This document shows positions 7,643 through 10,721 of a DNA stretch of 10,721 nucleotides, piece after piece (position 1 is the first letter of the stretch; each line of letters opens with the position of its first letter). This stretch comes from an uncultured Gemmatimonadota bacterium (GTDB lineage: Bacteria; Gemmatimonadota; Gemmatimonadetes; Gemmatimonadales; Gemmatimonadaceae). The position numbers and the translations under genes were made by a program. The stretch covers positions 1-10,721 of the forward strand of contig CAMLHT010000121.1 in assembly GCA_946479895.1 (NCBI GenBank). Direction: 5' to 3'. The notes below the pieces were generated by a model, which had not been told where the DNA came from, did not search any database, and saw nothing but the letters and a program-made list of their open reading frames with translations.

Positions 7643-7932
7643 GGATTGCCAGCCTCCTTCTCCAGGGATCCGGGCGCCAAGCCATTTCACCCTTTGGGGA
7701 AAACGACACCGCTACCCAGTCTGTGTCCTCTGCGCGTATCTGGGTCGTCTGCGTCGCAGTCAGTTCTTCATGCGGGGCCCAGTCGCCGGTCTCCGGTCTC
7801 CCCAGGATTCGGGGGCCTGGCCCTTCCCCTAGGGGAAACGACACCCACATCCAGTCCGTGTCGTCTGCGCGTGTCCGTGTCGTCTGCGTCGCAGTCAGGT
7901 TGCCGGACGACGGGCTGGCCTGCAGGGACTGA
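7600..7932. repeat. Array unit B (333 bp)
   Basis: Second complete unit, directly abutting unit A and in the same order of modules. The near-identity over all 333 bases indicates a recent tandem duplication or ongoing homogenisation by recombination. Confidence 0.92.
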
Positions 7933-7975
7933 ACTGCGACGCAGACGACGCAGACACGTCAGACCACGCAGACGA
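7852..7975. repeat. Inverted arm pair 3 (hairpin-forming)
   Basis: L arm 7852-7898 and R arm 7933-7975, in the same geometry as pair 2 (34-bp link), across the junction of unit B and the decayed unit. The R arm here keeps the tandem GACGCAGACGACGCAGAC core better than the arm at 7600. Confidence 0.8.
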
Positions 7976-8070
7976 GGATTTGCCAGACGCCTTCTCCAGG
8001 GATCCCGAGTGCCTGGCCACTTCCCCCTTTGGGGAACGTCACCACTTCCAGGGATCCGGGGTGCCTTGCC
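7933..8070. repeat. Decayed third array unit
   Basis: It starts with a well-kept R arm (7933-7975) at exactly the same 333-bp spacing, then diverges. There is a one-base insertion in GATTTGCC, the spacer module is changed, and a second partial copy of the spacer module begins at 8048 (CCAGGGATCC, 52 bp after the one at 7996). No further L arm is present. It ends some 50-80 bp before the padR promoter. Confidence 0.8.
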
Positions 8071-8120
8071 TTTTCTCTCTTGACGCCGCCCGGTCCCGCC
8101 GGCATGTTCCCCTCACGTGG

Positions 8121-8130
8121 TGATATATCA
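8121..8130. promoter_or_regulatory. Palindrome TGATATATCA, candidate PadR operator / -10 region
   Basis: A perfect 10-bp A+T-rich palindrome in otherwise GC-rich DNA, ending 17 nt before the padR ATG. The TATATC inside it could serve as a -10 element, giving a very short leader. PadR-type repressors commonly bind A+T-rich dyads over their own promoters, so autoregulation is likely. No good -35 lies 17 bp upstream; TTGACG at 8080-8085 is too far from this -10 but would pair with the weak CATGTT at 8103-8108. Confidence 0.6.
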
Positions 8131-8147
8131 TCCAGTGAGTGCAACGC

Positions 8148-8477
8148 ATGACTGAAAGCCTCGCCCTCATGCAGGGCACCGTCGACGTGCTGATCCTCAA
8201 GACGCTGGCCTGGGCGCCCATGCACGGCTACGGGATCTCGATGTGGCTGCGCGACCGCACCAACGGCGATCTCCTCGTCGAGGACGCGGCGCTGTATCAG
8301 GCGCTGCACCGACTCGAGCGGAAGGGCTGGGTCGAGAGCGAATGGGGCATCTCGGAATCCAATCGCCGGGCGAAGTTCTACTCGATCACGCGCGCCGGGC
8401 GGACGCAGCTCCGGAAGGAGACGGCCGCCATCCAGCGGTACGTCGCCGCGCTGTACAAGGTGCTCGAGCCGGCGTGA
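8148..8477 (+). CDS. PadR family transcriptional regulator
   Basis: A 109-residue winged helix-turn-helix protein of the short PadR type. Residues 6-30 (ALMQGTVDVLILKTLAW, then MHGYGI) are the typical first helices. Residues 46-63 (DAALYQALHRLERKGWVE) form the recognition helix region, and the wing follows (NRRAKFYSITRAGRTQL, residues 72-88) before a C-terminal dimerisation helix. ATG 8148 is chosen because it gives the usual short N-terminus; GTG 8139 in the same frame would add three residues. No Shine-Dalgarno is visible. The stop overlaps GTGA at 8474-8477, so the downstream permease is translationally coupled. PadR genes paired with ADOP permeases are a known arrangement in Acidobacteriota and relatives; the effector is unknown. 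Confidence 0.93.
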   Translation: MTESLALMQGTVDVLILKTLAWAPMHGYGISMWLRDRTNGDLLVEDAALYQALHRLERKGWVESEWGISESNRRAKFYSITRAGRTQLRKETAAIQRYVAALYKVLEPA

Positions 8478-8482
8478 CTCGC

Positions 8483-10721
8483 ATGCGACGGCTCTTCCGG
8501 TTTCCGACGCTCACCCGGGCCCGGGCGAAGCGGGAGGTGGACGAGGAGCTGGAGTTCCACCTGACAATTGCCGCGGCCGACCTGGTCGCCCGCGGATGGA
8601 CCCCGGACGACGCCGCGCGGGAAGCGCGTCGCCGGTTCGGCGACCTCGAATACACCCGACAGTACTGCTACCGCGAAGACGCCTTTCGCGCCGGAGAATC
8701 GCAGCGCATGACGCTCCTCGACGAACTCACGCAGGACCTGCGGTACGCGGGTCGGGCGCTGCGACGCGCCGCCGCATTCAGCGCGATCGCGCTCCTCACC
8801 CTGGCACTCGGCATCGGCGCCAACGTCGCGGTGTTCAGCGTCGTGCGCGCGGTGCTCCTCACGCCGTTGCCGTTCGCTGACGTCGATCGACTCATGCGGG
8901 TCTGGCACGCCAACCACACCACGGCCACCGAGCGCGGGGTCGTCTCCGAGCCGGACTTCGACGACTGGCGCCGCCAGTCGCGGACGGCCGAGACTATGGG
9001 CGGCTATTTCTTCGCCGACGGCCTGAGCGGGATGAACCTGACGGGGAACGGAACACCAGAGCGAGTCTCGGCGGCGATCGTGTCGAGCGGGTTCTTCGAG
9101 ACGCTGCGTCCGCGCCCGCTCCTCGGGCGCACACTCGCTCTAGGAGACCAGTCGCCGGGACGGAACCGGGTCGTCGTCCTGGGGCATGACCTGTGGGCGA
9201 GACGCTTCCGCCGCGATTCCTCCATCATCGGCAGGACGGTCCAGCTCAACGCGCAGCCGTTCACGGTCGTCGGCGTGATGCGCCCCGAATTCGTCTATCC
9301 GGCCGAGAACGGGCTGGATGCATGGATTCCGCTCGGATTCTTCGGACCCGACGACATCGGCCGGGCCCGCGGCGCGCGCTTCATGTCCGTGATCGCGCGA
9401 GTCAGGCCGGGCGTGACCCCGGAGCAGTTCCGCGCCGACCTGAAGACTATCGCCGGCGGCAATGCGCGCGCCTATCCGGAGAATACCGGCTGGGACGACG
9501 TCACCGTTCTCCCCCTGCGTGACTCGATCGTCGGCGAAGTGCGGCGGCCCCTCGTGGTGCTGCTCGGAGCTGTGTCGCTCCTCCTCCTGATCACGTGCGT
9601 GAACATCGCCAGCCTGCTGCTCGCCCGAGCGACGGCGCGGGAAGGCGAGCTCGCGGTGAGAGCGGCGCTGGGCGCCGGGCGCCGGCGAATCGTGCGGCAG
9701 CTCCTGACCGAGAGCATGCTGCTCTCACTCCTCGGCGGACTCCTCGGCGTGGGGCTCGCGTTCGCGTCGCTTCGCGCGGTCCGCTCGGGCGGGCTCGGAG
9801 TACCGGGCATCGCGACGGCGGGCATCGATCCGGTCATGCTCGCCTTCGCTGTCGGCATCTCCGTCGGGTGCGGCATCCTCTTCGGCCTGCTGCCCGCGCT
9901 GCGGGCGGCGAGACCCTCGCTCCAGCAGTCGTTGCGCGCCGACGCGCGAGGAGCGGCCGGCGGACGCGGCCAGCGGCTGCGATCGGGCCTGGTCTTCGCC
10001 GAGGTGGCGCTCGCCGTGATGCTGGTGGTCGGCGCGGGGCTCGCAACCAAGAGCTTCTCGCGCCTGATCGCGGTCGATCCCGGCTTCAAAACCGACCGCG
10101 CGCTGGTCGCGATGATGTCCATCGGAGACAACCACGAACGCGAGGAGCGCCTAGACTACTACTACCGCGTCCTCGACGCGATTGCCGGAGTCCCCGGGGT
10201 GAACGCGGTCGGGGCCGTGCGGGACCTTCCGACGCGGGGCATCGGCGAGGGCGGGCGGGTGAACGCGGTCGGCAGCACATTGCGGACGGACCAGCTGCCG
10301 ATGATGCAGTTCCATCAGGTGAGCGAGGACTACTTCAGGGCGATGGGCATCCCGCTGAGGGAAGGGAGGTTCTTCTCGCGCACGGACCGGAGCCCACGGC
10401 CACTGGTGGCGATCATCAATGAGGAGCTTGGGCGGCGCCTGTGGCCCGGCGCAACGAGCTATCTCGGGAAGAGCCTGGATTTCGGCGACCTTCCCGTTCC
10501 CGTCGTCGGCGTCGTCGGCAACATCCGGCAGGGTGGATTCGCGGCTCCCTCCGAGCCGACGGTCTATCTGCACGCGATGCAGTCGTTCCGCTCCCGGATG
10601 AGCATCGTGGCGCGGACGAAGGGCGATCCGCGGCCGGTCGCGGCTGCCGTCCGGCGCGCGATCTGGTCGGTGGACCCGACGCAGACCATCACGCAGGTCA
10701 CGACGCTCGCCGACGTGGTCG
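8483..10721 (+). CDS. ADOP permease with N-terminal prefix domain, 3' end outside window
   Basis: The frame is open to the right edge, with 746 codons visible from ATG 8483 (GTG 8474, overlapping the padR stop, is an alternative). Residues ~12-62 form the helical permease prefix domain typical of PadR-linked ADOP proteins (AKREVDEELEFHL, then DAAREARRRFGDLEYTR). After it come a first helix (~98-120, ALLTLALGIGANVAVFSVV), a MacB-like periplasmic domain (~130-350) and FtsX helices near 357-381, 406-430 and 451-472 (CVNIASLLLARATAREGELA, RAALGAGRRRIVRQLL, GLLPALRAARP). A fifth helix (~502-522) and a second periplasmic domain then follow up to the edge. The last FtsX block, with about three helices, should lie in the missing end. 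There is no ATP-binding motif; substrate and ATPase partner are unknown. It forms an operon with padR. Confidence 0.92.
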   Translation, partial: MRRLFRFPTLTRARAKREVDEELEFHLTIAAADLVARGWTPDDAAREARRRFGDLEYTRQYCYREDAFRAGESQRMTLLDELTQDLRYAGRALRRAAAFSAIALLTLALGIGANVAVFSVVRAVLLTPLPFADVDRLMRVWHANHTTATERGVVSEPDFDDWRRQSRTAETMGGYFFADGLSGMNLTGNGTPERVSAAIVSSGFFETLRPRPLLGRTLALGDQSPGRNRVVVLGHDLWARRFRRDSSIIGRTVQLNAQPFTVVGVMRPEFVYPAENGLDAWIPLGFFGPDDIGRARGARFMSVIARVRPGVTPEQFRADLKTIAGGNARAYPENTGWDDVTVLPLRDSIVGEVRRPLVVLLGAVSLLLLITCVNIASLLLARATAREGELAVRAALGAGRRRIVRQLLTESMLLSLLGGLLGVGLAFASLRAVRSGGLGVPGIATAGIDPVMLAFAVGISVGCGILFGLLPALRAARPSLQQSLRADARGAAGGRGQRLRSGLVFAEVALAVMLVVGAGLATKSFSRLIAVDPGFKTDRALVAMMSIGDNHEREERLDYYYRVLDAIAGVPGVNAVGAVRDLPTRGIGEGGRVNAVGSTLRTDQLPMMQFHQVSEDYFRAMGIPLREGRFFSRTDRSPRPLVAIINEELGRRLWPGATSYLGKSLDFGDLPVPVVGVVGNIRQGGFAAPSEPTVYLHAMQSFRSRMSIVARTKGDPRPVAAAVRRAIWSVDPTQTITQVTTLADVV

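Larger units (their letters stand above)
7202..8070. repeat. Mosaic intergenic repeat array (two 333-bp units plus decayed third)
   Basis: About 870 bp of non-coding DNA built from two kinds of module. 'Arms' of about 40-47 bp are rich in GTCTGCGTC (one orientation, L) or GACGCAGAC (the other, R). L arms lie at 7203-7242, 7384-7430, 7519-7565, 7717-7763 and 7852-7898; R arms at 7267-7309, 7600-7642 and 7933-7975. Between arms are spacers that share a GC-rich module starting near CCAGGGATCC (7329, 7662, 7996, 8048) and ending near GGGGAAAACGACACC. Open frames of 185-303 codons cross the region on both strands, but they arise because the unit length is a multiple of three and stops are rare; their products are arginine/serine-rich with no domain. 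No transposase is present. I read it as a BIME/REP-like intergenic repeat cluster of a type I cannot name. Confidence 0.93.

Noticed and set aside
7202..8070. CRISPR array
   Set aside because: Arms occur in both orientations, spacing is irregular within the unit, and the 'spacers' are themselves repeated; no cas genes.
7172..8083. Open frames of 303, 250 and 185 codons on both strands across the repeat array
   Set aside because: Several frames are open at once because the 333-bp unit is a multiple of three and GC-rich; the products are Arg/Ser-rich with no domain, and the 303-codon frame begins inside the terminator stem.
8080..8108. TTGACG with CATGTT 17 bp downstream as the padR promoter
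   Set aside because: The -10 match is only three of six; the palindrome at 8121-8130 is the better candidate, though this pair is noted in its entry.
10678..10687. GACGCAGACC in the permease resembling the array arm core
   Set aside because: It encodes ordinary family sequence (DPTQTI) and is only a 9-base match, so chance is enough.

Overview
The window is high-GC bacterial DNA, most likely from a Gemmatimonadota (possibly Acidobacteriota) chromosome. Three things point there. The first gene encodes a carboxypeptidase-regulatory/plug-like protein whose N-terminal part resembles a family I associate with Gemmatimonadota. There are two MacB/FtsX-type permeases of the orphan 'ADOP' kind, one coupled to a PadR regulator. 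Shine-Dalgarno sequences are weak or absent throughout. This placement rests on protein style, not on a marker gene. I saw no tRNA, rRNA, transposase, integrase or CRISPR array.

Layout. (1) 1-1911 (+): 3' part of a secreted protein with three CarboxypepD_reg-like beta-sandwich repeats and a terminal TonB-plug-like domain without a barrel, closed by a strong hairpin terminator at 1928-1963. (2) 1964-2340: gene-free leader region with a bulged hairpin at 2257-2294. (3) 2341-3096 (+): AraC-type DNA-binding protein with an uncommon N-terminal half. (4) 3139-3681 (+): yaeQ, TTG start, 42 bp after the AraC-type gene. (5) 3709-6225 (-): complete orphan FtsX/MacB-like permease, convergent with yaeQ. 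(6) 6497-7093 (+): small multi-pass membrane protein of unknown function, divergent from the permease, followed by a heptamer tandem repeat and an intrinsic terminator. (7) 7202 to about 8070: non-coding mosaic repeat array. (8) 8148-8477 (+): PadR regulator with a palindromic promoter/operator candidate. (9) 8483 to the right edge (+): prefix-domain ADOP permease, coupled to padR and cut off by the window.

The functional unit that is clearest is padR plus the downstream permease: PadR probably represses its own promoter at the palindrome 8121-8130 and so controls the permease. The second permease stands alone, with no padR and no ATPase gene beside it.

The most unusual part is the repeat array between the terminator at 7169-7199 and the padR promoter. 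It holds two 333-bp tandem units with 284 identical bases in a row, plus a decayed third. Each unit is a mosaic of about 47-bp arms in both orientations. Three arm pairs can fold as long hairpins, and the arms are separated by a recurring GC-rich module with its own small palindrome. I do not recognise it as a named element; it looks like a BIME/REP-type intergenic repeat family.
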